DNA from: Planctomycetaceae bacterium
GTDB lineage: Bacteria; Planctomycetota; Planctomycetia; Pirellulales; Pirellulaceae
Reading direction: 5' to 3'
DNA length: 64,000 bases
Assembly (NCBI GenBank): GCA_012729315.1
Contig: JAAYDI010000063.1
Coordinates: forward strand, 62,001-126,000
Shown here piece after piece: positions 53,678-62,671 of this stretch. How positions within the stretch are numbered: the first letter of the stretch is position 1; each line of letters starts with the position of its first letter. The position numbers and the translations under genes were made by a program. The notes beneath the pieces were generated by a model. It had not been told where the DNA came from and did not search any database. It worked only from the letters and a program-made list of their open reading frames with translations.

Positions 53678-55453
53678 GTGTTTATCGAGCCTTTCGCCCA
53701 TCGTGGTTTTGTGAGCTGCTGGTTGGCCCTGGCGCTGGTGGGCGCAGGGGCGTCGAGTGTGTGGGGGGAGCGGCCGAGCGCCCCGAAGCTGCTTCCCAAG
53801 AGCACGCTGGCGTATGTCCGCATTGCTGACAGCCGCGAGCTGACCCGGTGTTTCCTGAAGACATCGATCGGGCGGTTGAGCCAGGACGAGAAGATCAAGC
53901 CGCTGATCATGCACTTGTATGGCTCGGCCACGCAGATGTTTGCCCGCATCCAGGAGGAGATTGGCGTTTCCCTCAGCGAGATTCTGTCCATCCCGCAAGG
54001 GGAAGTGTGCGGCGCGATTGTGGGGCGTGCGCAGGGCGATCCGGCGTTCGTGGCGCTCGTGGAAGTGGGCGACCAGATGCCGGTGGTGCACCGGATGCTG
54101 GAGCGTGCCGAGCGGGACCTGGTGCGCGGCGGAGAGCGGATACGCACGGAAGTGATTGACGGCGCGACATTGACGCTGATCACGACGCAAGAGGAGGACG
54201 AAGCTGCCGTGTGTGAGCGGGACGGTGTGGTGCTGATCGGCTCCGATGCGGGTCTGATCCGTGAGATCCTGAAGACCTGGTCGGGTGATGAGGGGGTGGA
54301 GACGCTGGCCGACAATCGTGAGTTCACGGCGATCATGAGCCGTTCGGTGGGAACCAAGGACGAGCGGCCGCAGGTCACATTTTTTGTCGACCCGATTGAG
54401 TTTTTCAAGCATGTGACGCGGGACAGCACCGGAGCGCAGATGGCGTTGGCGATGCTGCCGGCGCTGGGGCTCGATGGTATCAAGGCGGTCGGTGGAAGCC
54501 AGATCTATGCCGCTGAGGATTTCGACTCGATCACCCACGTGCACCTGCTGCTGGACAGCCCCCGCACCGGTGTGCTGGAGATGCTGGCGCTGGAACCGGG
54601 CGACACCAGTCCGGAAGACTGGGTGCCCACGGATGCCGCCTCGTATATGACGATCAACTGGAACACCCAGAAGACCGTTGGGGCATTCCGCAAGCTTTTC
54701 GATCAGATCCGGGGCGAGGGGGCATTGAGCAGCGCCATCGCGCGGGACTTGTCTGATCAGCTCGGAGTGGACTTCGAAAAAGAGGTGCTGCAGAAGATTG
54801 GCGGCCGGTTCACATACGTGACCTGGTTCGAAATGCCGGCACGCGTCAACAGCAGCACCGGCCTGGTGGGCGTGCGGCTGGTGGACGCGGCAGGATTCCA
54901 GAGCACGCTGGAGAAAATGATGACCAAAGGCGGTGCCACGGCGGCAAAGCAGTCGTATCGCGGGATCACGTACTATCAGTTTCAGACCGGGCGGCAGCAG
55001 GACACCGATGCGACACTCGTCCGGCCCCCCACACCCTGCCTGGGTCTGGTGGGGGACTACCTGCTGCTGTCAGACAGTACGAAGTGTCTGGAGGCGGCGA
55101 TCGCGAGCAAGTACGACGGGTCCCAGGCGCTGGCCGACGAACTGGACTTTAAACTGATCGCCAGCCGCATCGAGCAGTATCCGGGCACGACCCGGCCGGG
55201 CATGCTGGCCTTCCAGCGCCCGGAGGAGTCGATGCGTTCGTTTTATGAGTTGGCGATGTCTCCCGCGATCCGTTTGCAACTGGAAGAAGCAGCCAAGACC
55301 AATTCCGCCTTGCGGGCGCTGCACACGGCGCTGCAAGATAATCCGCTCCCCCCGTTCGCGGACATCGCCAAGTATCTGGCCCCGGCCGGCGGGCTGATGG
55401 TCAACGACGAGACGGGTATCCACTACACGGCCTTCGGGCTGAAACGCGAATAG
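53678..55453 (+). CDS. Exported DUF3352-like protein
   Basis: 591 residues. A signal segment GFVSCWLALALVGAGASSVWGE is followed by a domain that opens LLPKSTLAYVRIADSREL, as DUF3352-type proteins do ('P.dt..y..'), with repeated ferredoxin-like units (GQMPVVHRMLERAERD-type strand and helix, and VGVRLVDAAGFQSTLEKM). Function unknown; planctomycete genomes carry several. GTG 53678 is chosen because GGAG lies eight bases upstream and it gives a normal signal peptide; ATG 53591 would add 29 residues. Followed 146 bases on by the receiver-domain gene. Confidence 0.7.
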   Translation: MFIEPFAHRGFVSCWLALALVGAGASSVWGERPSAPKLLPKSTLAYVRIADSRELTRCFLKTSIGRLSQDEKIKPLIMHLYGSATQMFARIQEEIGVSLSEILSIPQGEVCGAIVGRAQGDPAFVALVEVGDQMPVVHRMLERAERDLVRGGERIRTEVIDGATLTLITTQEEDEAAVCERDGVVLIGSDAGLIREILKTWSGDEGVETLADNREFTAIMSRSVGTKDERPQVTFFVDPIEFFKHVTRDSTGAQMALAMLPALGLDGIKAVGGSQIYAAEDFDSITHVHLLLDSPRTGVLEMLALEPGDTSPEDWVPTDAASYMTINWNTQKTVGAFRKLFDQIRGEGALSSAIARDLSDQLGVDFEKEVLQKIGGRFTYVTWFEMPARVNSSTGLVGVRLVDAAGFQSTLEKMMTKGGATAAKQSYRGITYYQFQTGRQQDTDATLVRPPTPCLGLVGDYLLLSDSTKCLEAAIASKYDGSQALADELDFKLIASRIEQYPGTTRPGMLAFQRPEESMRSFYELAMSPAIRLQLEEAAKTNSALRALHTALQDNPLPPFADIAKYLAPAGGLMVNDETGIHYTAFGLKRE

Positions 55454-55599
55454 ACACCGTAATGGGCGGGACGGCCCGTACCCGCCGTCATGGTTTCTCG
55501 CGTGCGGCTCGGTTGCATTCCCGGCCAATCTCCGCTAATTCTATAGCTTGGAGTTGGTTGCGCACCGTGGGTTGGACGTTGACGTAAGGTGGTGGATTG

Positions 55600-56004
55600 A
55601 TGCCCGAAGAAATCGCCAAGGATGAACAGACTCCGGCTCCCCAGGCCAAGCGGATCCTGTTGGTGGACGATGATGCCGAGATCATCGAGGCCATGCGCTA
55701 TGCGCTGGAGGCGAAGGGCTACGCCATCTTGGTTGCCCGGGACGGCAATCAAGGGCTCGCCTTGGCCGAACGGGAGGACCCCGATCTGGTGATCCTGGAC
55801 ATGATGATGCCCAAGCGGAGTGGGTTCCTGGTGCTCGAGAAGCTGCGGCGGACGCGCCCGGTGCCGGTACGGATCATCATGATCACCGCCAATGAGGGTA
55901 GCCGGCACAAGGCGTACGCGGAGATGCTGGGCGTGGATGATTACATCCGTAAGCCATTCGGCATGGACCGTCTGATGGCGAGTGTCGAGCGGCTGTTGGG
56001 TTAA
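55600..56004 (+). CDS. Single-domain response regulator (CheY-like)
   Basis: 134 residues: a short charged tail and one receiver domain. All acceptor-site residues are present: the acidic pair in LLVDDDAE, the phosphoryl-accepting Asp in LVILDMMMPKRSG, Thr in IMITANE and Lys in YIRKPFG. No output domain, and no histidine kinase in the window, so it probably takes phosphate from a kinase encoded elsewhere. ATG 55600 lies behind AAGGTGGTGG. The gap upstream contains CTAATTCTATAGCTTGG, which might be a promoter. Confidence 0.92.
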   Translation: MPEEIAKDEQTPAPQAKRILLVDDDAEIIEAMRYALEAKGYAILVARDGNQGLALAEREDPDLVILDMMMPKRSGFLVLEKLRRTRPVPVRIIMITANEGSRHKAYAEMLGVDDYIRKPFGMDRLMASVERLLG

Positions 56005-56331
56005 GCGAGCCAGATGATGGACGAACGTGGGCAGGATTTCCCGGAAACCGTCAGGACTTCCACGCAGCCGACCGAGGGCTGGCATTAGGCCACCGCGCTC
56101 GAGGCCACCTGACTCCTTTGTGTCGATATATCGCATGCGGTTTGATGAAGCCAGCACGCGCTACGCCGAGTTTGGCCCGTTCTTCGCAAGCTACATCGCG
56201 GGCGTTGCCGCCGTCCTCCGCCAGTACCGCATCGCGAGTTAGAGTCTGCCACGCCACGATCGCGGCCACCAGCCGGCTGGGGACGCGACAAGCCCGTCCC
56301 ATCTCGGTTGAGGTGGGCAGTGAAGAACGCT
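56005..56331. other. Gap of 327 bases, no gene accepted
   Basis: A 71-codon frame (56027-56242) is present but has no ribosome site and no family resemblance. No hairpin with T-run was seen. The region separates the receiver gene from the exonuclease gene. Confidence 0.3.
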
Positions 56332-56895
56332 ATGTCGAAGAAGCTGGATTGGGCGCTGGTGATCGATGTCGAGTCCACCTGCTGGGAACACGAGCCGCCC
56401 CGGGGGCAGACGAGCGAGATCATCGAAGTCGGGTTGTGCGTCGTCGACCTGCAACTGCTCGAACGCCGTGAACGGCGCAGCATCATGGTCCGCCCCGGCA
56501 TGTCGGAGGTGAGCGAATTCTGTACACAGCTCACCGGCATCACGCCCGACATGCTGTCTGACGCTGCGCCCCTATCCGACGCCCTGCAACTGCTGCACGA
56601 CGAGTTCCGCTGCAGCGAACGGCTCTTCGCCAGCTGGGGCGACTACGACCGCAACCAGTTCATGCGGAACTGCCGCACGTACAACCTGAAATACCCGTTC
56701 GGCCCGACTCACCTGAACGTGAAAAACCTCTTCTCCGCCGCGTTCGGCCTGACGTGCGAACTGGGCATCGACGCGGCGTGCGCCCGGCTGGGTGTCACGA
56801 TGGAGGGGGCACATCACCGTGGCGTGGACGACGCCTGGAATGTGGCCCGCATCCTCTGCCTGCTGCTCAAACGCATTCGCCGCGCCACAGCCTAG
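56332..56895 (+). CDS. DEDDh-type 3'-5' exonuclease
   Basis: 187 residues. ExoI is WALVIDVESTCWE with the Asp-x-Glu pair, ExoII includes the Asp in SWGDYDRNQF, and ExoIII is HHRGVDDAWNVARI with the His and Asp four residues apart (DEDDh form). The domain resembles ERI-1/KapD-type exonucleases that trim the 3' ends of RNA, more than DNA polymerase epsilon. It is a stand-alone domain in the cytoplasm. ATG 56332 is the likely start. No operon partner. Confidence 0.9.
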   Translation: MSKKLDWALVIDVESTCWEHEPPRGQTSEIIEVGLCVVDLQLLERRERRSIMVRPGMSEVSEFCTQLTGITPDMLSDAAPLSDALQLLHDEFRCSERLFASWGDYDRNQFMRNCRTYNLKYPFGPTHLNVKNLFSAAFGLTCELGIDAACARLGVTMEGAHHRGVDDAWNVARILCLLLKRIRRATA

Positions 56896-56946
56896 CCTGG
56901 CTGCCGGCTGACCCGCGGCTGGTCGACTTCCCTTCTCGGCTTCGAA

Positions 56947-57954
56947 TTAACCCTCTGTCGCGGGAGCAGGTGCTGCGGGCTCCTGGGCCGGCGACTTTTC
57001 AGCTTCGCCGTCCGCGGCGGCCGGTTTGGCGGGTTCTGTGGCAGGTGGTTTGGCGGGTTCCGCAGCGGGTGACTCCGGTGCGTCCAGTTTCGGGGTCAGG
57101 AACAGGAACACTGGCGTATCGCGCGGCGGAATACGTTCGGTGTAGGCCGTGAACAGCAGTGTCTCGTTGGCTGCCGAGCTCTCGATGGGCAGGTCCAGCA
57201 TGGCCGTGGAGAAATTGGACACGCAGATGAATTCGCCGCCATCGGCGTAGTAGAAACGCTCCTTGCCTTCCTCATCCGACCAGAAGCCGCTGCCGGCAAA
57301 CACCCAGGGGTACGCCAGGGCCTGGCCGGTCTTCACATGCCGTACCCACTCCTGGGCCTTGACCCGTTGCGTCTGCCCGTGTTCGTCGCGCCAGAGGACA
57401 TCCACGGCCACTTCGGTACCCTGTGCCGGCCGATACGTCGGCTCGAACTGAACCGGCGGGCCGGGCTGCGCGCCCAGCGCCAGCAGGGCCCCGTGCACGA
57501 ACCGGGCCGGTGTGTGTACGGCTATGATCGACTCATGTTCCTTCGTCTGTTTGGGGCAGGCGAACATCTCGAGCAGCCCTTCCCGCAGGCACACATGCCC
57601 GCCGGCAATGACCTGTTTCTGCTTGATGTCGATCCACACTTCGTAGTCCTTGGCGACGCGCAACCAGTCCTTTTCCGGTTCCAAGGGGGTGCGAGCCGTT
57701 TCTTTTCCGGCGGGCGGCGCGGACGGTTCCGTCGGCGTGTCCCCAGCCGTATCGGCCGCCGCCGTCGGCTGGCCCGCGGGTGTCGCGTCTTCCACGGGTG
57801 TCTGAGCGCGACACGCGGCGCTGGTCAGCAGCAACGAGAGCGTGAGACAGGTTGCGGTGGCGCTCATCCGGCCGCGTCCCAGGCACCACACGGTGCTCAA
57901 ATAGGTTCTGATCGGTCCTGATCCTGCGCTCGTCCCTCGCATGTTCGTCCTCAT
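56947..57954 (-). CDS. Exported YdjY-domain protein
   Basis: 335 residues. After an unusual basic N-terminus comes a hydrophobic signal (SATATCLTLSLLLTSAAC, with a Cys that could be a weak lipobox), a Pro/Thr-rich linker, and the YdjY domain from about 100: the motifs VCLREGLLEMFAC, TKEHESIIAVHTPARFVHGAL, WVFAGSGFW and ICVSNFSTAMLDLPI are those of the planctomycete family. The C-terminal 45 residues are Pro/Ala/Glu repeats (EPAKPPATEPAKPA). Function is unknown. ATG 57954 has GAGG eight bases upstream; ATG 57867 would give a more usual signal peptide but no ribosome site. Confidence 0.82.
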   Translation of the reverse strand: MRTNMRGTSAGSGPIRTYLSTVWCLGRGRMSATATCLTLSLLLTSAACRAQTPVEDATPAGQPTAAADTAGDTPTEPSAPPAGKETARTPLEPEKDWLRVAKDYEVWIDIKQKQVIAGGHVCLREGLLEMFACPKQTKEHESIIAVHTPARFVHGALLALGAQPGPPVQFEPTYRPAQGTEVAVDVLWRDEHGQTQRVKAQEWVRHVKTGQALAYPWVFAGSGFWSDEEGKERFYYADGGEFICVSNFSTAMLDLPIESSAANETLLFTAYTERIPPRDTPVFLFLTPKLDAPESPAAEPAKPPATEPAKPAAADGEAEKSPAQEPAAPAPATEG

Positions 57955-58191
57955 GTTCAATTCCTCACGGGTTCGGGGGGGCGCGCCGCGTCACCCGGCG
58001 CAGCGGCGGCCTGCGCGGCTGGTGCGTGGCACAGCCGGTGCTCTCCCACCGCACAACCGGGTCGTGCCGATCAGGTCGTGCTGATGTACTGGTCAGGGTC
58101 CAGGCCAGCCGCCTGGACCAACTCCTGACTGCCGATGATACTATACGCAGTTCAGCGAGGGCAAACCGTATCGTGAAGGTGGTGGGAGCGG

Positions 58192-60000
58192 ATGTTGAGA
58201 CAGAACGCGGACGGCACCAGGTTTGCGGCGGGAGCTGGGGAGGAAGTGGCACCGGCGGCCGGTAGACGACGGGACAAGCGGGGCAGCCGCTGGACGCAGC
58301 TCCCTGCACACGATCAATGGGAGGCGTGGCAACACGACCTGGCGAGCCGGCCGCAGCCGGCGGACCTCGCCCAACTGGCCAGGTCCCCCGGCACCCATCC
58401 GCTCCGCTGGGCCGTGCCTGACGATTATGACGCGCGGCCTGCACCCCGGCTGCTCAAACGCCTCACCCGCTATGCGACGCGCAAGAAGTTGCCTGCGGGG
58501 GTTGTTCAGTCGCTGGGCGACTGGCTGAACACGGCCGTTGCGGCCCGGTCGGATGCCGGGTGGGCGCTGGAGTCCATTGCGTGGTGTCATCTCCTGCCGC
58601 GGCTTGCGACGTCGATTGCCGAGCCGTTGTGGCGCGCGCTCTACGAGACCTTATTCGAGGCCATTGGATCAGCGGCGGACAGCGCGGTGTACGACGAGCC
58701 GGTGCGCCATCAGTTGCTCAACGCCGAGCTGCCGCTGACGTTGGCGTTTGTCCTGCCGGAGCTGCAGCCCTGCCGGGAGTTGGTGTTGCCGGCGTCGAGT
58801 GCCCTGTCATTTGGACTGGTCGAGTTGCTCGACGGTGAGGGACTGGTGTGTGCCGCGCACGTCGAGCATTTCCGCGGCCTGCTTGCCTGTTGGACACGGT
58901 GCGCACTGCTGGACGACGCGGCCCACTGGGGCAGTTTCGACGACGACGCGCGCGCGCAGTTCGCCTGCCTGGCCCGGCAGGCGCTGCGGTTGACGCGCCC
59001 GGACGGTACGCTCGTCCTGTCACGCGGCACCAGCGGCCAGTGGTGTCCCGAGCTGATTCAGGCGGCGGTAGCCCGCGGCAGTCGCAAGGACAGGCGACTG
59101 GCGAAACGAGTGTTGCCTGACAAGGACGCCCCCAAAGACGACCGTCCCGCACACAAGCTGCCGCCGCCGTCGGTGTATTCCGAATGGGGGGAGGTCTGTG
59201 TGATGCGGACAGCCTGGTGGCGCAAGTGTCCGCAGTTCGCGTGCCTGTTCGGCGGGCAGCGCCTGCGGTCGGAGCTGACGGCCGCCAAGCACACGTTGTG
59301 GTCGGGCGACGTGGCACCGCAGGTGCGCGTGGACGGCCAGCTTCTGGAGCGTCGGTCGGACTGGATTGAGGTGTGCTGGCATACAGACGACGATGTCGAT
59401 TACCTGGAACTGGAGGCTGACTGCGACGGCCCCTGGCAGCTTCAGCGCCAGATGCTGTTGGCGCGGAAGGATCACTTCCTGCTGCTCTCCGACGTGGTGC
59501 TCGGTCCGCAGGCGGCGGCCATCGAGTACGAGTTGCGGCTCCCCCTGGCAGACGGTATTCGGTGTGAGTGGGCGGAGGAGACGCGTGAAGGACTGTTGGG
59601 CAACCGCCGGTCGCTGTGTGCGGTGATGCCGCTGTCGCTGCCCGAGTGGCGCGCGGCGCCGGCGCACGGCGCGCTGCAGTCGCAGGGGAACGTGCTGCAG
59701 CTGACGATCACCGAGACAGCGCGGCGGCTCTACGCGCCGCTGCTGTTCGATCTCGTGCCGCAGCGAGTCCGGCAGCCGCGCACCTGGCGCCAGCTCACGG
59801 TGGCGGAAGAGCTGCAGCAGCAGCCGCGCGAGGTGGCCGTCGGGTATCGAGTGCAATTAGGCCGCGCGCAGTGGCTGCTCTACCGTTCGTTGGCGCCGCG
59901 CCGCAACCGCTCGGTGCTCGGCCAGAACGTCGCGGACGAGTTCGTTGCCGCACGCTTCAGCCGCGATGGTGAACTGGATCAACTGATAGAGATTCAATAG
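58192..60000 (+). CDS. Conserved protein with a heparinase II/III-like C-terminal part
   Basis: 602 residues, no signal peptide. The N-terminal 300 residues are helical (LLKRLTRYATRKKLPAGVV; SWHLLPR-type helices), and the C-terminal part is beta-rich (SVYSEWGEVCVMRTAWWRKC; LELEADCDGPWQLQRQMLLARKDHFLLLSDVV), resembling the beta-sandwich of heparinase II/III-like proteins. The Tyr/His of known polysaccharide lyases cannot be placed, so activity is uncertain. GGGAG lies four bases before ATG 58192. It ends two bases before yggS, indicating one transcript with yggS and the DUF167 gene. Confidence 0.6.
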   Translation: MLRQNADGTRFAAGAGEEVAPAAGRRRDKRGSRWTQLPAHDQWEAWQHDLASRPQPADLAQLARSPGTHPLRWAVPDDYDARPAPRLLKRLTRYATRKKLPAGVVQSLGDWLNTAVAARSDAGWALESIAWCHLLPRLATSIAEPLWRALYETLFEAIGSAADSAVYDEPVRHQLLNAELPLTLAFVLPELQPCRELVLPASSALSFGLVELLDGEGLVCAAHVEHFRGLLACWTRCALLDDAAHWGSFDDDARAQFACLARQALRLTRPDGTLVLSRGTSGQWCPELIQAAVARGSRKDRRLAKRVLPDKDAPKDDRPAHKLPPPSVYSEWGEVCVMRTAWWRKCPQFACLFGGQRLRSELTAAKHTLWSGDVAPQVRVDGQLLERRSDWIEVCWHTDDDVDYLELEADCDGPWQLQRQMLLARKDHFLLLSDVVLGPQAAAIEYELRLPLADGIRCEWAEETREGLLGNRRSLCAVMPLSLPEWRAAPAHGALQSQGNVLQLTITETARRLYAPLLFDLVPQRVRQPRTWRQLTVAEELQQQPREVAVGYRVQLGRAQWLLYRSLAPRRNRSVLGQNVADEFVAARFSRDGELDQLIEIQ

Positions 60001-60002
60001 CG

Positions 60003-60719
60003 ATGTCCAATCTGGCTGACGCGCGTCGAAGAATCGCGGACAATGTGGCGGAGGTTCGGCAGCGGATGGCGGAGGCGGCACGCCGTAGTGGCCGCACGGC
60101 CGACGACGTACTGCTGGTGGCCGTCACCAAGTACGTGGGGGTGGAGATCATGCGTCTGCTGATCGACGCTGGCTGCCTTGCGCTGGGGGAGAGCCGCCCG
60201 CAGGATCTGTGGGCGAAGGCCGACGCCATCGCCGACATGCCTGTGCAGTGGCACATGATCGGGCACCTGCAGCGGAACAAGATCCGGCGCACCTGGCCGC
60301 GGCTCAGCTGGCTGCATTCCGTCGACAGCCAGCGGCTGCTCGTAGCGCTGGACCGGGAGGCCGCGGCCCGGTCTGAGCCGCTGCCCGTGCTGCTGGAGGT
60401 CAACGTGTCCGGGGACCGGGACAAGACAGGCTTTGCGTGCGACGAGGTCGCGGCGCTGGCCCACCAACTCGGCCAATGGCCGCACCTGGAGATCGCCGGA
60501 CTGATGGCCATGTCGGCGCTGGAGAGCAACGCCGAATCGGCGCGCCAGGATTTCGCGCAGCTGCGCGCGCTGCGCGATGCGCTGCAGCCCCAGTGCCCGC
60601 CAGGAATCGTCCTGCGGCACCTGTCGATGGGGATGAGCCGCGACTACGAGGTGGCGATTGAAGAGGGTGCGACGATGGTGCGGATCGGAAGTGCCCTGCT
60701 GGAGGGTGTGCTCGCATGA
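60003..60719 (+). CDS. yggS: YggS-type pyridoxal phosphate homeostasis protein
   Basis: 238 residues, single TIM-barrel PLP-binding protein. The lysine that binds PLP is in LLVAVTKYV near residue 43, and the family motifs WHMIGHLQRNK, LLEVNVSGDRDKTGF, LMAMSAL and LSMGMSRDYEVAIEEG (phosphate binding) are complete. It balances PLP and amino acid pools rather than catalysing a reaction. Its stop overlaps the next start by ATGA. The pairing with a DUF167 (yggU) gene is common in bacteria. Confidence 0.95.
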   Translation: MSNLADARRRIADNVAEVRQRMAEAARRSGRTADDVLLVAVTKYVGVEIMRLLIDAGCLALGESRPQDLWAKADAIADMPVQWHMIGHLQRNKIRRTWPRLSWLHSVDSQRLLVALDREAAARSEPLPVLLEVNVSGDRDKTGFACDEVAALAHQLGQWPHLEIAGLMAMSALESNAESARQDFAQLRALRDALQPQCPPGIVLRHLSMGMSRDYEVAIEEGATMVRIGSALLEGVLA

Positions 60720-61015
60720 TCGAGATCGGCCACCATGCGGAAGGAGTGGTGCTCCCGGTACGCGCGCAGGCCGGGGCCCGGGCAAACGCCATTCGCGGCG
60801 TCCAGGATGGAGCGCTGAAGGTGGCCGTGACACAGATTGCCGAGAAGGGCAAGGCCAACAGGGCGATTGCCGACGTTCTGTGCAAGTCGCTGCAGCTGCG
60901 CCGCTCGCAGGTGACGCTGATTGCCGGTGACATTTCCCCTCAGAAACGGTTCCTGATTCGCGGTGTCTCGGCCGCCGAACTGGCTGCACGTCTCGACCGG
61001 TTCGTCTCCGCGTGA
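60716..61015 (+). CDS. DUF167 (YggU-like) protein
   Basis: 99 residues. Motifs VRAQAGARANAIRG, KGKANRAIADVL and GDISPQKRFLIRG are those of the UPF0235/DUF167 family, small alpha/beta proteins of unknown role. Coupled to yggS by the ATGA overlap. A terminator-like hairpin lies about 150 bases downstream, just ahead of greA. Confidence 0.93.
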   Translation: MIEIGHHAEGVVLPVRAQAGARANAIRGVQDGALKVAVTQIAEKGKANRAIADVLCKSLQLRRSQVTLIAGDISPQKRFLIRGVSAAELAARLDRFVSA

Positions 61016-61166
61016 CGCGCGCGGTCCCGCCTGCCCCCGCCTGGCCGCGTTCCCGCGCTCATGCATCCCCCGCATCCCGGCAACCGGTCGGGGGGGCCGG
61101 TAGATCCTTCTTTACATGGACAGAGAAATCCCTGACAATAGGGTGACTCAACCGTGTGGCGTCGGC

Positions 61167-61201
61167 CGACCTCTCTCACTCAGGGAGGTCGCGTTTTTTT
61201 T
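61167..61201 (+). terminator. Rho-independent terminator or attenuator in the greA leader
   Basis: CGACCTC (61167-61173) pairs with GAGGTCG (61185-61191), extended by one G-U and one C-G pair, and is followed by eight T residues (61194-61201). It could end the yggS-DUF167 transcript. Because it lies only 23 bases before the greA start, a promoter upstream would place it in the greA leader, where it would act as an attenuator. Confidence 0.75.
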
Positions 61202-61223
61202 GCCTGGGTGTGGAGCTTGCCGA

Positions 61224-61706
61224 ATGACCGATCAAATCCCCATGACGCGCGATGGATACAATCGCAAGCGAGCGGAAGTGGCTCGTCTCGAACAGGATGA
61301 GATGCCGGTGATCCTGGAGAAAATCGCCGCGGCGCGGGACGAGGGCGATCTGAGCGAGAATGCCGAGTATCATGCCCAGCGTGAAGCGCAAGGGTTGCTG
61401 CAGGCCCGGATCAACAAACTCAAGAGCGACCTGGCGCGAGCCGTGATCGTGGACCCCACCAAGCTGCCCACGGATCAGGTGGCGTTCGGCGCGACGGTCG
61501 TGGTCCGCGATCTGGACCTGGATGACGAGGAGGAGTTCACGCTCGTCGGAGCCGGTGACGAGGACTACGACGCCGGCCGCTTCCTGATCACCAGCCCGAT
61601 CGGTCAGGGACTGCTGGGCAAGAAAGTCGGCGACCAGGTCGAGATCCCCGTGCCGCGGGGTGTGCTCCGCTACGAAGTGCTCTCCATCTGCTACGACGAA
61701 CGGTAA
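61224..61706 (+). CDS. greA: Transcription elongation factor GreA
   Basis: 160 residues. The N-terminal coiled coil has the GreA acidic tip ARDEGDLSENAEYH with the two residues (Asp41 and Glu44-type) that activate RNA cleavage, followed by EAQGLLQARI. The C-terminal FKBP-like domain includes ISSPIGQGLLGKKVGD-type strands (here ITSPIGQGLLG). GreA rescues backtracked RNA polymerase by stimulating transcript cleavage. ATG 61224 follows GGAG at eight bases; the longer open frame from 61116 would run through the terminator hairpin. Confidence 0.95.
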   Translation: MTDQIPMTRDGYNRKRAEVARLEQDEMPVILEKIAAARDEGDLSENAEYHAQREAQGLLQARINKLKSDLARAVIVDPTKLPTDQVAFGATVVVRDLDLDDEEEFTLVGAGDEDYDAGRFLITSPIGQGLLGKKVGDQVEIPVPRGVLRYEVLSICYDER

Positions 61707-61780
61707 ATACGACGGACGGTAAACGCGCTCGGCTCGCCAGCCGACCAGTCGTCAGGCCTGGGCCACCGCGTTCCGGCCGG

Positions 61781-62500
61781 TCACACGTAAGGCTCGCGGT
61801 CCTCGGGCAAGTAGAGCAGCGCGCCGCAGCTCTTGCAGGACACGGGCTTGGATTGCAGGAGTTCGTTGATGGTCTGGGTTGTGAGTACGTGGTAGCAGCA
61901 GCTGCACACGTTGCCGTCGACCTGAGCCAGCGTATCCTCGCCCCGCGCGCGGGCGATCCGTACGTAGTCGGCCTTGAAATCGCTCGGCAACGCCTGTTCG
62001 GCCTGGCTGAGTTCGAGCGTCACGCGGCGGAGCTCCGCTTCGAGACGCTCTTGCTTGCCCTGGGTCTCCACGCGGAGACTCTCCAGCGCCGCCGCCGCGC
62101 TGTTGCGATCCGACTCGGTCTTGGTCAGTTCTGCCTGCAGCACGTCGATTTTCTCGAGCGCCTCAAGGATCTCGTCCGACAGTACGCTGTTGGCCTGCTT
62201 GTCAGCGGCGATCTGTTCCTTGAGCGTCTGGTACTCCCGATTGCCGCTGCAGGTGTTCAGCTTGATCTGCAGGTCCTGGATGCGGTGTTCGCGCTCACGC
62301 AGCTGCAGTTGCTTGCTGTCCGCCGACACGCGGGTCTGCGTCAAGGCTTCCTTCGCCTTGGCCAGGGCGTCTTCGAGCCGAGCCAACAGCGCCTCGGCCG
62401 CGCGGACCTGTTTGGGACACCGGTCCAGCCGTCCCTTGAGATCGGTGATCTGGCGATGGATGCGATGCAGTTCTCGTAAAGCGGCCGCCGACACAGTCAT
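61781..62500 (-). CDS. Coiled-coil protein with C-terminal zinc ribbon
   Basis: 239 residues. Residues 5-180 form a long coiled coil (LHRIHRQITDLKGRL; KLNTCSGNREYQTLKEQI) and the end is a zinc ribbon with CSCCYHVL and CKSCGALLYLPE. The layout is that of the CT398-like/zf-RING_7 family, whose chlamydial member binds a sigma factor. ATG 62500 is the likely start; ATG 62518 is possible. It is downstream of the sigma factor gene on the same strand, with the terminator at 62588-62615 between them, and convergent with greA. Confidence 0.85.
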   Translation of the reverse strand: MTVSAAALRELHRIHRQITDLKGRLDRCPKQVRAAEALLARLEDALAKAKEALTQTRVSADSKQLQLREREHRIQDLQIKLNTCSGNREYQTLKEQIAADKQANSVLSDEILEALEKIDVLQAELTKTESDRNSAAAALESLRVETQGKQERLEAELRRVTLELSQAEQALPSDFKADYVRIARARGEDTLAQVDGNVCSCCYHVLTTQTINELLQSKPVSCKSCGALLYLPEDREPYV

Positions 62501-62587
62501 GGTATGTATCACCCCCATACAGGATGTTTCAGTTGTGCCCGGGGCAGGACCCGGCGGTTGTGTACGGACCGGTCCCCGCCAACAAAC

Positions 62588-62615
62588 AAAAAACCGCCGG
62601 TCAACGGACCGGCGG
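62588..62615 (-). terminator. Rho-independent terminator of the sigma factor gene
   Basis: On the minus strand CCGCCGGTC (9-bp stem, four-base loop) is followed by TTTTTTGTTTGTT. The forward-strand arms are 62594-62602 and 62607-62615 with A6 at 62588-62593. It lies about 57 bases after the sigma gene stop and should separate that transcript from the coiled-coil gene. Confidence 0.85.
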
Positions 62616-62671
62616 CACCCGAATTCTGGTGTCCCGCAAGCGGCGCGGCCTGCAGGAGCGGCATGGTAAGA

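Noticed and set aside
56027-56242. 71-codon frame between the receiver and exonuclease genes
   Set aside because: No ribosome binding site, no hydrophobic or conserved pattern, Arg/Pro-rich first half.
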